Assembly: GCA_016840945.1 (NCBI GenBank)
Contig: JAEORJ010000093.1
Span: forward strand, 1 to 64,000
DNA length: 64,000 nt
From: Candidatus Gerdarchaeota archaeon
GTDB lineage: Archaea; Asgardarchaeota; Heimdallarchaeia; JABLTI01
Reading direction: 5' to 3'
How positions within the stretch are numbered: the stretch's first letter is position 1; each line of letters opens with the position of its first letter. This document shows positions 35,908-45,441 of the stretch, in pieces. The translations under genes and the position numbers were made by a program. The notes below the pieces were generated by a model that saw nothing but the letters and a program-made list of their open reading frames with translations, did no database searches and was not told where the DNA came from.

Positions 35908-37818
35908 ATGAAATCTAGGGCGTTATTTGTTTTCGTATTATTGTTTTCAACAATAATGATTCAGGGTGAGTTTGGTGGTAGAAAGGCTATCTCTGTAGCA
36001 AGTTTAGAAACTAGGGTGATTAATATATCTACTAGTGATTCTAATACAATTTCAATTAACAGCGAAGATGATGAAGCAATAGTCGTATTAGTAAACTATA
36101 CTCTTTGGCAAAATCAAGCAGTAAAAGATGCAGTTAATTTATATTTATTTGATTTAAACAATACTGGTTTTGATCCTATCTTATACACAAATCAAGTCAA
36201 TAATGTTGTAGCTCTGAAAGCATTATTACAAGGTTGGTATATCTCAGATGAAATAATTGGCGCAGTATTAATTGGCGAATTCCCTCATGAGGAGTTTTAT
36301 CATAATTATAGTTATTCTTTTCCAGAAGAAGTCTTCATCTGTGATTTGTACCTTATGGATTTAGATGGGATTTGGGAAGACAATCTATTAGGTGATGGAA
36401 TTTACGACACTCATTATGGAGAAACTGGTTTTAGTGATATTTATCCCGAAATATACATTAGTAGAATTGATGCTACAACACGAACTTTTGGTACATTAAC
36501 AGATGCTGAAGAAATTGTTCGCTATTTGAATCGATGCCATGATTATCGTATTGGTGGCATTAAACGTTCAGAAAGTGCTTTAATGTACATTGATGACGAT
36601 TGGCGAGGGTATGCCAGCTCTTGGACAAATTGGTTGAGTAATGCTTATTCCAATATTACTTCAGTCCATACACCTGCGACTGCAACAAATGCTGCAGATT
36701 GGATGGAGAGATTGGAACAAGATTATCAATGGGCTCACATTTGTGCTCATAGCAATGAAGTAACACAATATCTAAGAAATGATGAAATCTATGAACCCAT
36801 TAATAATTATGATATTGATGAAATTAGACCGAAATTTAACTTCTATACTCTTTTTAGTTGTCATGCAAACGATTGGAGTGTATCTGATTGTTTAGGAGTA
36901 ACATATCTCTTCTCAAGTGATTATTCTTTAGGTGTGCTCTCTTCAACAAAAGTTGGTGGAATATTACATGGTGAAGAGTTTTATGATAATTTAGCATTAG
37001 AACGTTCGGTTGGCTTAAGTCTTTATAATTGGTACCAAGGAATTGATGAGTCGGAATATTCTGTTAACTGGTTTTATGGAATGTGTTTATTTGGTGATCC
37101 TTTTCTTACAATAAATGTGGATGACAGTATTCTAAATCCTCAATTGACATCTCAAACACACCCCAATTCTGATGTTTGGTATACTAGTGCCAAACCAATC
37201 TTCAATTGGACAGAGCCATTAAGATTGAATGGTGTTGTAGGTTATTATTATATTCTCGATCAATTGCCAATAACTATTCCAACTGAAGTATCAGGAACAT
37301 TCACTACTTCAACAAGTCTAGTAACAGATACACCTTTGACTGAAGGAATTTATTATCTGCATTTAAGAACTAAAGATGGTAGTGATTTATTAGATAATGT
37401 TACATACCACAAAAAAATAAAAATCGATAATCAAAACCCTGTTGTTACCATAGATGATACTTTAGAAGGCTTAAAAAACAAACCAGGTGATTTTGAACTA
37501 CAGTGGGAAGTTATAGATAGTTTATCTGGTTGTAAAAATGTTGTAATTAGAGTAAATGGTCTTATTAAATATAATTTAGATGGAGATATTATAGCTAAAA
37601 ATCTATCTTTATTGACAAACGGTTTGTATGAGATAAATATCACTGCTTACGATTATGCAGGTTTGTCAGCAACTGATCAGATAACAATTATGATCTATGA
37701 TTTTTCACAAACAGTTTATTATCCAATTGTAGTTTGGGGTTCAGTAGGACTTGGTGGTGTTGGAATATTAACAGCAGTAATTATCATGATTATAAGGAGA
37801 GTTAGAAAACCAAAATGA
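35908..37818 (+). CDS. Cell-surface C25-like (gingipain/caspase-fold) cysteine protease
   Basis: 636 residues: signal peptide (MKSRALFVFVLLF...), a caspase-like-fold domain to about residue 405, Ig-like beta domains, then a C-terminal membrane helix near 608-629 with tail RRVRKPK. Catalytic dyad candidates are His281 in HICAHSNE and Cys318 in LFSCHANDW, in the order and spacing of C25 peptidases. GEFPHEEF and the MCLFGDPFLTIN closing motif also fit. Expected to be tethered outside the cell; the target proteins are unknown. A GC-rich hairpin terminator follows. Confidence 0.8.
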   Translation: MKSRALFVFVLLFSTIMIQGEFGGRKAISVASLETRVINISTSDSNTISINSEDDEAIVVLVNYTLWQNQAVKDAVNLYLFDLNNTGFDPILYTNQVNNVVALKALLQGWYISDEIIGAVLIGEFPHEEFYHNYSYSFPEEVFICDLYLMDLDGIWEDNLLGDGIYDTHYGETGFSDIYPEIYISRIDATTRTFGTLTDAEEIVRYLNRCHDYRIGGIKRSESALMYIDDDWRGYASSWTNWLSNAYSNITSVHTPATATNAADWMERLEQDYQWAHICAHSNEVTQYLRNDEIYEPINNYDIDEIRPKFNFYTLFSCHANDWSVSDCLGVTYLFSSDYSLGVLSSTKVGGILHGEEFYDNLALERSVGLSLYNWYQGIDESEYSVNWFYGMCLFGDPFLTINVDDSILNPQLTSQTHPNSDVWYTSAKPIFNWTEPLRLNGVVGYYYILDQLPITIPTEVSGTFTTSTSLVTDTPLTEGIYYLHLRTKDGSDLLDNVTYHKKIKIDNQNPVVTIDDTLEGLKNKPGDFELQWEVIDSLSGCKNVVIRVNGLIKYNLDGDIIAKNLSLLTNGLYEINITAYDYAGLSATDQITIMIYDFSQTVYYPIVVWGSVGLGGVGILTAVIIMIIRRVRKPK

Positions 37819-37825
37819 AAATAAT

Positions 37826-37855
37826 GCCGGTAAACCCGGCTAACTACTTTTTTTT
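37826..37855. terminator. GC-rich hairpin terminator between convergent genes
   Basis: GCCGG (37826-37830) pairs with CCGGC (37836-37840) around TAAAC, followed by a T8 run reaching the stop of the minus-strand gene at 37854. Confidence 0.6.
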
Positions 37856-38873
37856 ACAATTCAATTAATTCATAATCAACCGAACCAAGACCGATTTTTT
37901 GACCATACTCAAAAACATGTTCTAATTCTTCGGTATTGTTAAGGAAAGGATTAATTCCATTGTTGTATTTAGTAACTAAATCAGTAGATGCTTTGTCTAT
38001 AGCCAGAGGATCTTTTGAATAAACAATACCTATGTCTTTCATGAAAGGTGTCTGCTTTATACTCATACAATCACATTTCATTGTGATGTTAGTTATAGAA
38101 TTTATATACCACCAATTATGACCGATAGTAGCTGCTTTGGCGTAATCAGTAATTTTCTCAATGAATTCTTTACCACGTCTTACACCAAATGGCACCCGAA
38201 AAGCTTTCTCAGGACAAATACCAATACAGTATGCACAACCAACACATTTTTCATCATCAACAATAGCATAATCTTCGACAGTTATTGCGTTGGTAACACA
38301 ATTCTCTGCACAAATACCACAAGCAGTACATTTTCCAGGATCAGCTTTTGGTGCAATACCTCCATGCATATCTAATTTTCCCCCGCGAGCACCAATACCC
38401 ATTCCAAGATTTTTTATCGCTCCACCAATTCCCGCTGCAATATGCCCTTTGAAATGAGCAACTGAAATTAAATCTTTATAGCGTCTTAAACCAGTACTAA
38501 TCTTAGCATTTTTAGTGTATTTGGTATTCATTTCTACTTCGATATATTCATCACCTTCCTCTCCATCGAGAATATCAATATCTAGAAAACTGAATCCATG
38601 CTCTCGAGCAAGCGCGATATGGGTTTTACTTTTAGATCTAACTCCAGGATAAAGACAATTACTTTCAACAAAAATCGGTTTTTTAAAAATTTCAGGTAAT
38701 CCCCGTAAATGTTCGGGATTAATATGCGTATCATTGTTTTCAGCACCAAAATGAATTTTGATTGCTACTTTTTCTTCATTCTCTACCTCTGCTGCTATTC
38801 TTCTAAAGAATTCATTATAACCTTCAGGTAGGTCTTCAACATTTTTGTAAAAATAGACTTTGGATTTGACCAT
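37854..38873 (-). CDS. DUF362 protein with two 4Fe-4S ferredoxin motifs
   Basis: 339 residues. The N-terminal DUF362 domain contains KVAIKIHFGAENND and FVESNCLYPG, and GHIAAGIGGAIKNLGMG is the conserved central motif. Two 4Fe-4S binding clusters follow: CTACGICAENC and CVGCAYCIGIC, each with the CP/CV ending. Probably an electron-transfer or redox-maturation protein; the partner is unknown. TATATAA on the minus strand (38911-38917) is a plausible TATA box 38 bases before the ATG. Confidence 0.88.
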   Translation of the reverse strand: MVKSKVYFYKNVEDLPEGYNEFFRRIAAEVENEEKVAIKIHFGAENNDTHINPEHLRGLPEIFKKPIFVESNCLYPGVRSKSKTHIALAREHGFSFLDIDILDGEEGDEYIEVEMNTKYTKNAKISTGLRRYKDLISVAHFKGHIAAGIGGAIKNLGMGIGARGGKLDMHGGIAPKADPGKCTACGICAENCVTNAITVEDYAIVDDEKCVGCAYCIGICPEKAFRVPFGVRRGKEFIEKITDYAKAATIGHNWWYINSITNITMKCDCMSIKQTPFMKDIGIVYSKDPLAIDKASTDLVTKYNNGINPFLNNTEELEHVFEYGQKIGLGSVDYELIEL

Positions 38874-38910
38874 TTAAGACACCAATTTATTATTCATTGT
38901 CATTGGCAAT

Positions 38911-38917
38911 TTATATA
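38911..38917 (-). promoter_or_regulatory. TATA box of the DUF362 gene
   Basis: TATATAA on the minus strand, within GATATATAAATTGCC. A start site about 25 bases downstream would leave a leader of roughly a dozen bases before ATG 38873. Confidence 0.4.
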
Positions 38918-39050
38918 TCATTCTTCTTATTTTTTAAGACACAACTATCTGATTTCATTCAAATATCTCATAAAATCACCTTATTGAATTAATCAAGACT
39001 GTGGGGAATATATAAGAGGGAGAAAAAAATACTCACCCTTTGATTTAACA

Positions 39051-40463
39051 ATGAATTCAAAAGAACGTTATTTAGAATTCCTAAAAAAAGCGCCTAAATA
39101 CGAATCTGCCTTTAGGAAACACCTAGAGAAAATTGTCTCTTTCCCTACAGTTGCTTTTCGCGATTATAAGGAAATTGCTGATTGTGCTGAATATATCAAA
39201 AATCTATTTGATTCATATGGTTATGAAGCAAAAATCTACCCCACTGCTAAAGATGGTCACCCCGTAGTTTTTGCTGAAAAAAACATGCAAGCTAAAAAAA
39301 CACTAATGTTTTATCATCATTATGATGTTCAACCTGAAGATCCAATTGATCTATGGGAATCTTCTCCTTGGACTTTAACTGAGAGGAACGATAGATTGTT
39401 CGGTCGCGGTACTGTTGATGATAAAGGTGAGTTAATATTAAGTCTTATAGCTATGCAGATGTTAGAAGATGAATATGGTGAGATGCCAATTAACATAAAA
39501 TTTGTAATGGAAGGGGAAGAGGAAGCTGGCTCAAATAACCTACCTTTATTTGCAGAAAAACATACCGATCTACTTAAAGCAGATGGTTGTATTTGGGAAG
39601 GTGCGTCTATATGCTCAATAAAAGATGATTATACAAAATTTGAAAATCCCATATACTTAATTTGTGGTGTAAAAGGGTGTGCTTATTTTCATGTTACCTC
39701 TGCAGGTCCACCCAGTTTTCCAAGAACAGATGTTCATTCAGGAGAAGCTGCAGCTACTCCTAATGCTGCTTGGCGATTAGTTTGGTTTTTGAATTCACTA
39801 AAAGATGATAAAGAGAACATCCTTATCGATGGATTTAATGATTTAATTTTTACACCTGATGAAATGGATATTAAAGCACTCGAAGGTGTAGGTGAAAGCT
39901 TTGAGAAGAATTTCAAAATTGATTACCTATTAGACCACCTTTTACTTGATCGAAAGGGTTTAGATTTAGCCACAGAACTTTATCTTAAGCCTTCATTATC
40001 AATATGCGGATTAAAAAGCGGTTCATCAGAGGATGATAGCTCAAAAACGATAGTTCCTTCATCAGCTTTAGCTAAATTGGATTTTCGTTTAGTGCCTAAT
40101 TTAACCATGGATAAAGTACAAGATTTACTAACTAAGCACATGAAAAAGCATGGTTTTACAGATTTCAATATTAAAATGGTTACTGGATATAATCCTGCAA
40201 AAACACCTTTAACACATCCATTTATTCAAGCAATTAGAGTTGTTTCAGAGGAAATAACAGACTCATTACCAGTTCAGTATATGCCAATCGCAGCAGGTTC
40301 TGGTCCAGCTTATTTATTTACACCTTATACACCTATTTGCTTAGCTGCAAATCATGTTGAAAATACAAATGGTCACGCTCCAAATGAGAATTTCCCAATA
40401 AGTTGTCTTAATAGTAGCTTAGCTTATAATGTTGTAATTGCAGAAAAGATGATTGAGAAGTAA
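39051..40463 (+). CDS. M20-family metallopeptidase (dipeptidase-like)
   Basis: 470 residues, the usual M20 length. MFYHHYDVQPED carries the first zinc His and catalytic Asp, GRGTVDDKG the bridging Asp, and EGEEEAGSNN the catalytic Glu pair. DVHSGEA lies in the dimerisation lid region and late HVENTNGHAPNENF gives the final His ligand. Typical of cytosolic carnosinase-like dipeptidases or amidohydrolases that cut short peptides. The stop codon sits in the loop of a hairpin. Confidence 0.93.
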   Translation: MNSKERYLEFLKKAPKYESAFRKHLEKIVSFPTVAFRDYKEIADCAEYIKNLFDSYGYEAKIYPTAKDGHPVVFAEKNMQAKKTLMFYHHYDVQPEDPIDLWESSPWTLTERNDRLFGRGTVDDKGELILSLIAMQMLEDEYGEMPINIKFVMEGEEEAGSNNLPLFAEKHTDLLKADGCIWEGASICSIKDDYTKFENPIYLICGVKGCAYFHVTSAGPPSFPRTDVHSGEAAATPNAAWRLVWFLNSLKDDKENILIDGFNDLIFTPDEMDIKALEGVGESFEKNFKIDYLLDHLLLDRKGLDLATELYLKPSLSICGLKSGSSEDDSSKTIVPSSALAKLDFRLVPNLTMDKVQDLLTKHMKKHGFTDFNIKMVTGYNPAKTPLTHPFIQAIRVVSEEITDSLPVQYMPIAAGSGPAYLFTPYTPICLAANHVENTNGHAPNENFPISCLNSSLAYNVVIAEKMIEK

Positions 40464-40487
40464 TATCTTCTCATTTCTCTATTTTTT
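40454..40487 (+). terminator. Hairpin over the stop codon plus T-run
   Basis: TGAGAAG (40454-40460) pairs with CTTCTCA (40467-40473); the stop codon TAA opens the 6-base loop. A T7 run follows at the end. Confidence 0.5.
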
Positions 40488-40557
40488 TGTACTTTCAAAT
40501 TTTCCATAAAATAAATTATATGTTACATAATGGTTAAATTTCTAATACACATTTGAT

Positions 40558-41229
40558 TTGATTAATAATGGAGTTGTTCTTATTACCAAAAAAGGCTTTA
40601 AAGAAATAAACGACCCAGAGTTACTTCTATCACTAGCATCTGAATTTCTAGAAAAAGACGAATTTGAATCAGCAAAAGAATGTTTTGAATTAGCTTTATC
40701 GCACGAGACAGATGAAAAAAAGCAACAAATTATTTCTTTATTGATGCAACAATTAGCTGTTGGTAAATCATTACTTGGTAATCGTGCTGGATTCTTAAAT
40801 AATCTAGCTGTTAAACAATATGCTGATGGTCAAACTGACCTTGCTTTATTGCTTCTCGAGAGGATAGTTGCTGAATTCCCTGATAATTTCAGTGCTTGGT
40901 TGAATTTAGGAACCTTTTATTGTGAAACAGGTCAACCAGCAAAAGCTCTCTATCCATATCAAAAAGCACTTGAATTAGAATCTACAAAAGCCACTGTCTG
41001 GTATTATTTAGCAATTGCTTATGGGGATTTGCTTCAATTTGAAGATGCTTTAGAGAATAGTTTTATGGCTTTGGTGCTTGATCCTTTAAACAAAAAAATT
41101 TGGTCAAATCATGGTTATTTATTACAAAGCAAAAACATTACAATAACAAAAGAAATCTTTGATGATATTAAGAGTAAAATACTGAAGAAACGGGAAGAAT
41201 TAGGTTTACAATTCATTGAAATACCATAA
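40558..41229 (+). CDS. TPR-repeat protein
   Basis: 223 residues, almost entirely tetratricopeptide repeats: ESAKECFELALSHE, DNFSAWLNLGTFYCETGQPAKALYPYQ, TKATVWYYLAIAYGDLLQFEDAL and NKKIWSNHGYLL mark about four units. No signal peptide or catalytic domain; a docking scaffold. Similar in style to the protein at 52386. Start uncertain: TTG 40558 has no good Shine-Dalgarno site, while ATT 40582 has GGAG eight bases upstream, which would remove eight residues. Confidence 0.8.
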   Translation: MINNGVVLITKKGFKEINDPELLLSLASEFLEKDEFESAKECFELALSHETDEKKQQIISLLMQQLAVGKSLLGNRAGFLNNLAVKQYADGQTDLALLLLERIVAEFPDNFSAWLNLGTFYCETGQPAKALYPYQKALELESTKATVWYYLAIAYGDLLQFEDALENSFMALVLDPLNKKIWSNHGYLLQSKNITITKEIFDDIKSKILKKREELGLQFIEIP

Positions 41230-41247
41230 AAAGCTTAATCTAAACGA

Positions 41248-41382
41248 TTATTTGTTCTTTTTCATTCGTATTAAGCCACACTCAGGGCAAACAAATTTAG
41301 TCTGTTTATGAAAACCTCCTCTTCTTTGAACTGGCTTCATATGAATTCGTTGATCTTTTCGTTTGCATCTTGGGCATTCCAT
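41248..41382 (-). CDS. Small zinc-ribbon protein (44 residues)
   Basis: Short gene with the sequence MECPRCKRKD... and ...KFVCPECGLIRMKKNK: two CxxC knuckles (residues 3-6 and 32-35) spaced like a zinc ribbon, with many Lys/Arg. Such tiny ribbons are common in archaea and often bind nucleic acid. A TATA box on the same strand (TATAAAAA at 41406-41413) ends 24 bases before the ATG, which predicts a leaderless mRNA and supports a real gene. Confidence 0.65.
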   Translation of the reverse strand: MECPRCKRKDQRIHMKPVQRRGGFHKQTKFVCPECGLIRMKKNK

Positions 41383-41718
41383 ATTAATCACACGATTAGG
41401 ATGTCTTTTTATACTTTTTTTGTCTCGTTCCTCTTAAAAATTATCATACTAGGCAAATTGAAATTTTTAGTTTTTTATCTTTGAATCGCTTTTCATTGAT
41501 AATAATCAAAAGACATTTTAATAACTATATGATTATTTTCGATACAATTTAAAAAAGCTTAATCTTCATTTGAAATGGAGAATGAGTGTGAGAGTAGATT
41601 TGCAATAGTCAGAGATAACTTAAAAATCATCAAAGAAATCTATTACAAATCAATTTAATCTTTACTTGGAGCGTGATTTCCTTGCTCGTTCAATACAACT
41701 TTACCTAAGGTGACCTCA
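41383..41718 (+). promoter_or_regulatory. Intergenic region and leader of the MgtE-like gene
   Basis: 336 bases with no confident gene beyond the TATA box above. A 27-codon ORF (ATG 41575 to TAA 41658), 60 bases before the transporter start, has an ordinary mixed composition and could be a leader peptide, but nothing else supports it. AAGGTGA at 41707-41713 is the Shine-Dalgarno site of the transporter. I see no classical Mg2+ riboswitch. Confidence 0.3.
41406..41413 (-). promoter_or_regulatory. TATA box for the 44-residue zinc-ribbon gene
   Basis: TATAAAAA on the minus strand. Its distance to ATG 41382 places transcription start at or near the start codon (leaderless). Confidence 0.5.
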
Positions 41719-43071
41719 TTGTCGAAGACTAGTATCGGGAAAAAAACAGTTGTCAATTTGTTTGTTGGTATTTTCCTACAAGCTCTAATTGCATTAGTCT
41801 TCGAATCCGGTGGAATTGTTTCAGGAACGATCGCTTCATTCTTGTTAGATACTGAAAAAGTGAAATGGGTTTTCTTAGTTTATGGTCCACTATTAGCTGC
41901 AAGAGGAGATATGGCTGTTTTAGCTGGTAAACTAGGTACTGGCCTCCATTTAGGTTCTGTCAAACCATCTTTTAAAAATAATACTAATGTTTACAGAAGC
42001 TTAATAGCTTCTACATTAACTATTGCTATGTTAGATGGTATTTTAGTAGGTGTAGTGACTTATGTTATCAATTTAATTATCTATCCAGTGGGAATTAAAG
42101 TGATTAATCCCATTTTATTTCTTGTAATTCCTATATTAGTTATGACATTTGCTGCTTTGCTTTCAACTCAAATAACCAGTGCTGTATCGTTTATCACTTT
42201 TAAGAGGGGATTGAATCCTGATGTTTATGTTGTACCAATTATGTCCGCAATAAATAATATTCTAATAACAATATTATACGCTGTTGTGCTAATGATTCTC
42301 AAACCTTGGGGCCCACTGACAACTGTGGGTGATCAAACAATTTATGCTGTGGCGGAAACTAGCGATTTAATTGGTACTTATATTGCCATAATCCCTGTTG
42401 TTTTAGCAATTGCTGGAGCAATATTTGTTGTTGTAAAAAGTCTAAAAGAAAAAGAATATCGAAAAATGACAAAAGAAGCTTTAGTAGCCATAATCATTAG
42501 TGTAGTTTTAGGATCAATTACTGGTATAATCCTTTCTAGTGGTGAAGAAGCATTATTGGCTTACCCACAATTACTGATCGCTTTTCCAGCTCTGATTGGT
42601 ACATTGGCTGATCAAATAGCTATAACATCAAATATTTTTATTACTGACTTTTCTTCAGGTTATATTCCATCTGAATTCAAATCATTGAAACAACCAAAGG
42701 TTTATGCTACCTTTCTGGGTGTTGGTGCTGCTAGTACTATTATAACCATGATTATGGTTTTGATTGGAACTTTCATCTCATGGTCATCTATTGTTACCTA
42801 TTGGCATATTCCATTAGTAATGATTGTAACTTTGCTAGCAAATATTATTGGATTTGCATTTGTTGGTCTGCTTATCTTTTCATTGTCTATTGTAGCTTTT
42901 AAGAAAGAACTCGATCCTGACAACTTTGCTATTCCTCTAGCTGCTTGTCTAGCAGATTTAGTCTGTGCAGGATTAATAATAGTTTTCTCATTCCTAATAT
43001 TGCCTGATGTAGGAAATCATGAAACAACTGTAGAAGCAGCAAGGGTTATTGTTAGTAGTTTTCTAACTTAA
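41719..43071 (+). CDS. MgtE/SLC41-type divalent cation transporter (two repeats)
   Basis: 450 residues, two MgtE-type membrane modules in tandem. The first has FESGGIVSGTIASFLL and the signature PLLAARGDMAVLAGKLGTGLHLGS. The second has PALIGTLADQIAITSNIFITDFSSG. No CBS or N-domain regulatory part is present, so it is closer to SLC41/archaeal forms than to bacterial MgtE. Probably transports Mg2+ or another divalent cation. TTG 41719 is chosen because AAGGTGA ends five bases upstream; the GTG at 41710 is part of that site. Confidence 0.85.
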   Translation: MSKTSIGKKTVVNLFVGIFLQALIALVFESGGIVSGTIASFLLDTEKVKWVFLVYGPLLAARGDMAVLAGKLGTGLHLGSVKPSFKNNTNVYRSLIASTLTIAMLDGILVGVVTYVINLIIYPVGIKVINPILFLVIPILVMTFAALLSTQITSAVSFITFKRGLNPDVYVVPIMSAINNILITILYAVVLMILKPWGPLTTVGDQTIYAVAETSDLIGTYIAIIPVVLAIAGAIFVVVKSLKEKEYRKMTKEALVAIIISVVLGSITGIILSSGEEALLAYPQLLIAFPALIGTLADQIAITSNIFITDFSSGYIPSEFKSLKQPKVYATFLGVGAASTIITMIMVLIGTFISWSSIVTYWHIPLVMIVTLLANIIGFAFVGLLIFSLSIVAFKKELDPDNFAIPLAACLADLVCAGLIIVFSFLILPDVGNHETTVEAARVIVSSFLT

Positions 43072-43086
43072 CTAATTGTAAACAAA

Positions 43087-44640
43087 TTATAGATAATCTA
43101 TTCTTTTCAAAGCAGAAATAATGGCTAATGTTGCATTATCTTTATACTCCGATATACCCCATGAGCCGTCACTGTTTTGATTATCCATAATCCAAGGTAA
43201 TGCTAGCATAATTCCTATTTTAGCGGGTAAAATGTCGTATTTGGCGAAAACTTGTAATTGAAAATAAGGCGTTAAATTATATCGTTCAACCTCGTCTAAA
43301 AATTCTGGTTGCTGAAGCAGATTGAAAAATAACACCACAAAACGCCATAGATGAGCTTCCGTGATACGCCACAGTTTTTCATCCTTAGCTTGATGTAATG
43401 CCCCTACTGTTATATACTCACATCCTTGTTGAGGAAATTGCTGCTTTAGCTCATATTCAATACAATCATCCAATTTTGTTTCTTTCAATCGTATAAGATG
43501 AGTTTTTGAAAGATTTGCTGATAGAAGTTTCAGGTTTCTAATGCCTCCATGATAATATTCAAACATCACTTGATGTTCAAATTTCTGGATATCTTTTAAC
43601 TCAAATGGTTTCTTTCGCTTCCAAGAGCTAATGCCATGTTGATAACGGCATTCGCACCAGTTACTAAATGTCAATGTTTGTAATGCTGTGAAAATTCTTT
43701 CGTGATACTCATAACCTAATGCTAATAATGCTTCTAAAACTAACGCATTTGGCCACATGATCCTCTGCCCACAAGCGTTATAATATAAAGGATCTGCTTG
43801 AGTTATCTGATTAATCTCAGTTTTCAAACGTTTTCTAAATCTTGATCTAGGACCATCAGTTTGTTCTTTCCTTTCTAAAACAATTTGTTTTTGTTCACTT
43901 ACTAAATCACCATTCAAAAAGAACATTCCTGGATTATGAGGTGATTCTGGTTGATTGATTAACCATGAAATTGCTGATTGCATTTGAGGATAATTATTGC
44001 TCATGCCTAATTCATTTAGTTCGAGAAGATTTCGCGCAGTAAGCACAACAGAATTTTCCCAAGAGCCATTAGGTTCTTGATTTAGTAATCTGTCTTGTAT
44101 AAGCTCTTGTTGTAAATCTGTATCATTCTTATCTATGATTTCAAGGATTTTTCTTGCTTTCCAAGCATTGAACGTTTTTATATTCAACCAATAATTTTCT
44201 GGATTATATTTTAATTTGAATTGTTGAGCAGCAGTCTCTTTTAATCTTTCAAAGAGCACTTGTGGTTCAGCAAATGTTTCTACCTGTCGTATTAGGAGTT
44301 GTGGGTATTCTAAATCAACAATTCTTGGGAATTCACTTTCTTTGATATTTACCTCGAATTTTTTCAATGCTACAGCATTCATTCTTTCGATAAAACATAC
44401 AACGGTTTTGCTATCGATACCTAATTTATTCAGCACATAAGATGGTAATTGTATTCGGTTGTTTCCTTGAATAGAGAGCTTTACTCCTCCGGTACTTGTT
44501 GAGAGAAGTATTTCCTCGCCTACTCTAATTGTTATTGAGTCACCTTCTAACATACCTAAGTAAAGTAGAACATCCTTAGGTATTCTCACAAAACCATTTT
44601 CAGACATTTTATTATAACTGATTATTTGAGGTATTCTCAA
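43087..44640 (-). CDS. AbrB-like double domain fused to an alpha-toroid (prenyltransferase/terpene cyclase-like)
   Basis: About 517 residues. The first ~105 residues hold two swapped-hairpin AbrB/SpoVT-type repeats (GFVRIPKDVLLYLGMLEGDSITI; NRIQLPSYVLNKLGIDSKTVV), usually DNA-binding. The rest is an alpha/alpha toroid with QW-type motifs (QEPNGSWENSVVLTARNL; QNSDGSWGISEYKDNATLAI). The cyclase acid motif DXDD is not seen, so the toroid is probably a binding or scaffold domain. TTG 44640 has AGGTGAT four bases upstream and is preferred to GTG 44649, which is part of that site. Confidence 0.7.
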   Translation of the reverse strand: MRIPQIISYNKMSENGFVRIPKDVLLYLGMLEGDSITIRVGEEILLSTSTGGVKLSIQGNNRIQLPSYVLNKLGIDSKTVVCFIERMNAVALKKFEVNIKESEFPRIVDLEYPQLLIRQVETFAEPQVLFERLKETAAQQFKLKYNPENYWLNIKTFNAWKARKILEIIDKNDTDLQQELIQDRLLNQEPNGSWENSVVLTARNLLELNELGMSNNYPQMQSAISWLINQPESPHNPGMFFLNGDLVSEQKQIVLERKEQTDGPRSRFRKRLKTEINQITQADPLYYNACGQRIMWPNALVLEALLALGYEYHERIFTALQTLTFSNWCECRYQHGISSWKRKKPFELKDIQKFEHQVMFEYYHGGIRNLKLLSANLSKTHLIRLKETKLDDCIEYELKQQFPQQGCEYITVGALHQAKDEKLWRITEAHLWRFVVLFFNLLQQPEFLDEVERYNLTPYFQLQVFAKYDILPAKIGIMLALPWIMDNQNSDGSWGISEYKDNATLAIISALKRIDYL

Positions 44641-44770
44641 AGTAATCACCTCATGATTCTGAACCTTAATTAATTGTAATAAATAGTATACATTTCAATA
44701 TTTATGCTACTATTATAGCTTTGAATGTCATTTTCTTATTATTTTACTCCTTTAGCATTTATACAAAAAG

Positions 44771-44816
44771 TTTATAAGTTTTGTAATATAGTATTGTCTT
44801 AAGACAATACGGAGGG
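44771..44816 (+). promoter_or_regulatory. TATA box, palindromic operator and RBS of the secreted-protein gene
   Basis: TTTATAA (44771-44777), then the perfect 20-base palindrome GTATTGTCTTAAGACAATAC (44791-44810), followed directly by GGAGGG (44811-44816). The palindrome lies where transcription should start. The same elements in the same spacing occur before the gene at 47700, indicating common control. Confidence 0.65.
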
Positions 44817-44823
44817 AACAAAA

Positions 44824-45417
44824 ATTAAACTAAAACATAAAAAGCTAATGGCTTTTTTAACAATCATCTTTTTTGCTAATATCATTGCAATAACAACTCT
44901 ACAAGCAAGTGCTATTGATTCAAATCAAATATCTTTGATTAGTATACTAGCCAAAGGTGTTGATGCAGACATATCAAATGCTATAACATTCATTGAAGGA
45001 AAAATTGAATACGATAAAAATACCGGAATGCTTCTTGGAAAAGTGAACTTTCATTTAGATATTTATAATGAATTTAATGAGAAAATCTACACAATGAAAG
45101 GCGAACTAAAAGATGGTATGGTGCTTATAATTCCATTTAATTATTGTCCTGTACGAAACGTAATTTGGACTGATTTATGGTATGTTATAGGAACCGGCCT
45201 TCTAAAGACTTCTGATACAATTCTAACTATTGATTATCGTGGTGCAACAATAATTTTACCAAATACCGGTGGTCAATATATTCCAGCTACTATCGCTATG
45301 GCAATTAGTCCATATGGTGAGTATGTTGGTGGTGTTTGGCCTGACGGACCTTGGGCTTTTGCAGGCCTTCCTGGATTTGGCGGAGTAACTAACTTACTAA
45401 AATATTATGAAATATAA
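44824..45417 (+). CDS. Small secreted protein of unknown function, probable ATT start
   Basis: 197 residues if it starts at ATT 44824, seven bases after GGAGGG. That start gives (M)KLKHKKLMAFLTIIFFAN..., a proper signal peptide with a basic n-region and cleavage near ASA. The next in-frame start, ATG 44848, is 31 bases from the ribosome site and lacks the basic region. The mature part is beta-rich, glycine-rich at the end (LPNTGGQYIPA, GGVWPDGPW, LPGFGGVTN), with no known family. Shares its promoter/operator with the DUF169 gene at 47700. A hairpin terminator follows. Confidence 0.65.
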   Translation: MKLKHKKLMAFLTIIFFANIIAITTLQASAIDSNQISLISILAKGVDADISNAITFIEGKIEYDKNTGMLLGKVNFHLDIYNEFNEKIYTMKGELKDGMVLIIPFNYCPVRNVIWTDLWYVIGTGLLKTSDTILTIDYRGATIILPNTGGQYIPATIAMAISPYGEYVGGVWPDGPWAFAGLPGFGGVTNLLKYYEI

Positions 45418-45441
45418 AGCGAAATTACAAAGTAATCTGCC

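Noticed and set aside
38873..38942. Two copies of TTTAAGACAC exactly 60 bases apart before the DUF362 gene
   Set aside because: Short, and one copy overlaps the start codon; not enough to call an operator, although the half resembles TTAAGAC of the 44791 palindrome.
41575..41658. 27-codon ORF as a leader peptide controlling the MgtE-like gene
   Set aside because: Only the position supports it; no attenuator pair and no Pro-rich or acidic stretch like known Mg2+ leader peptides.
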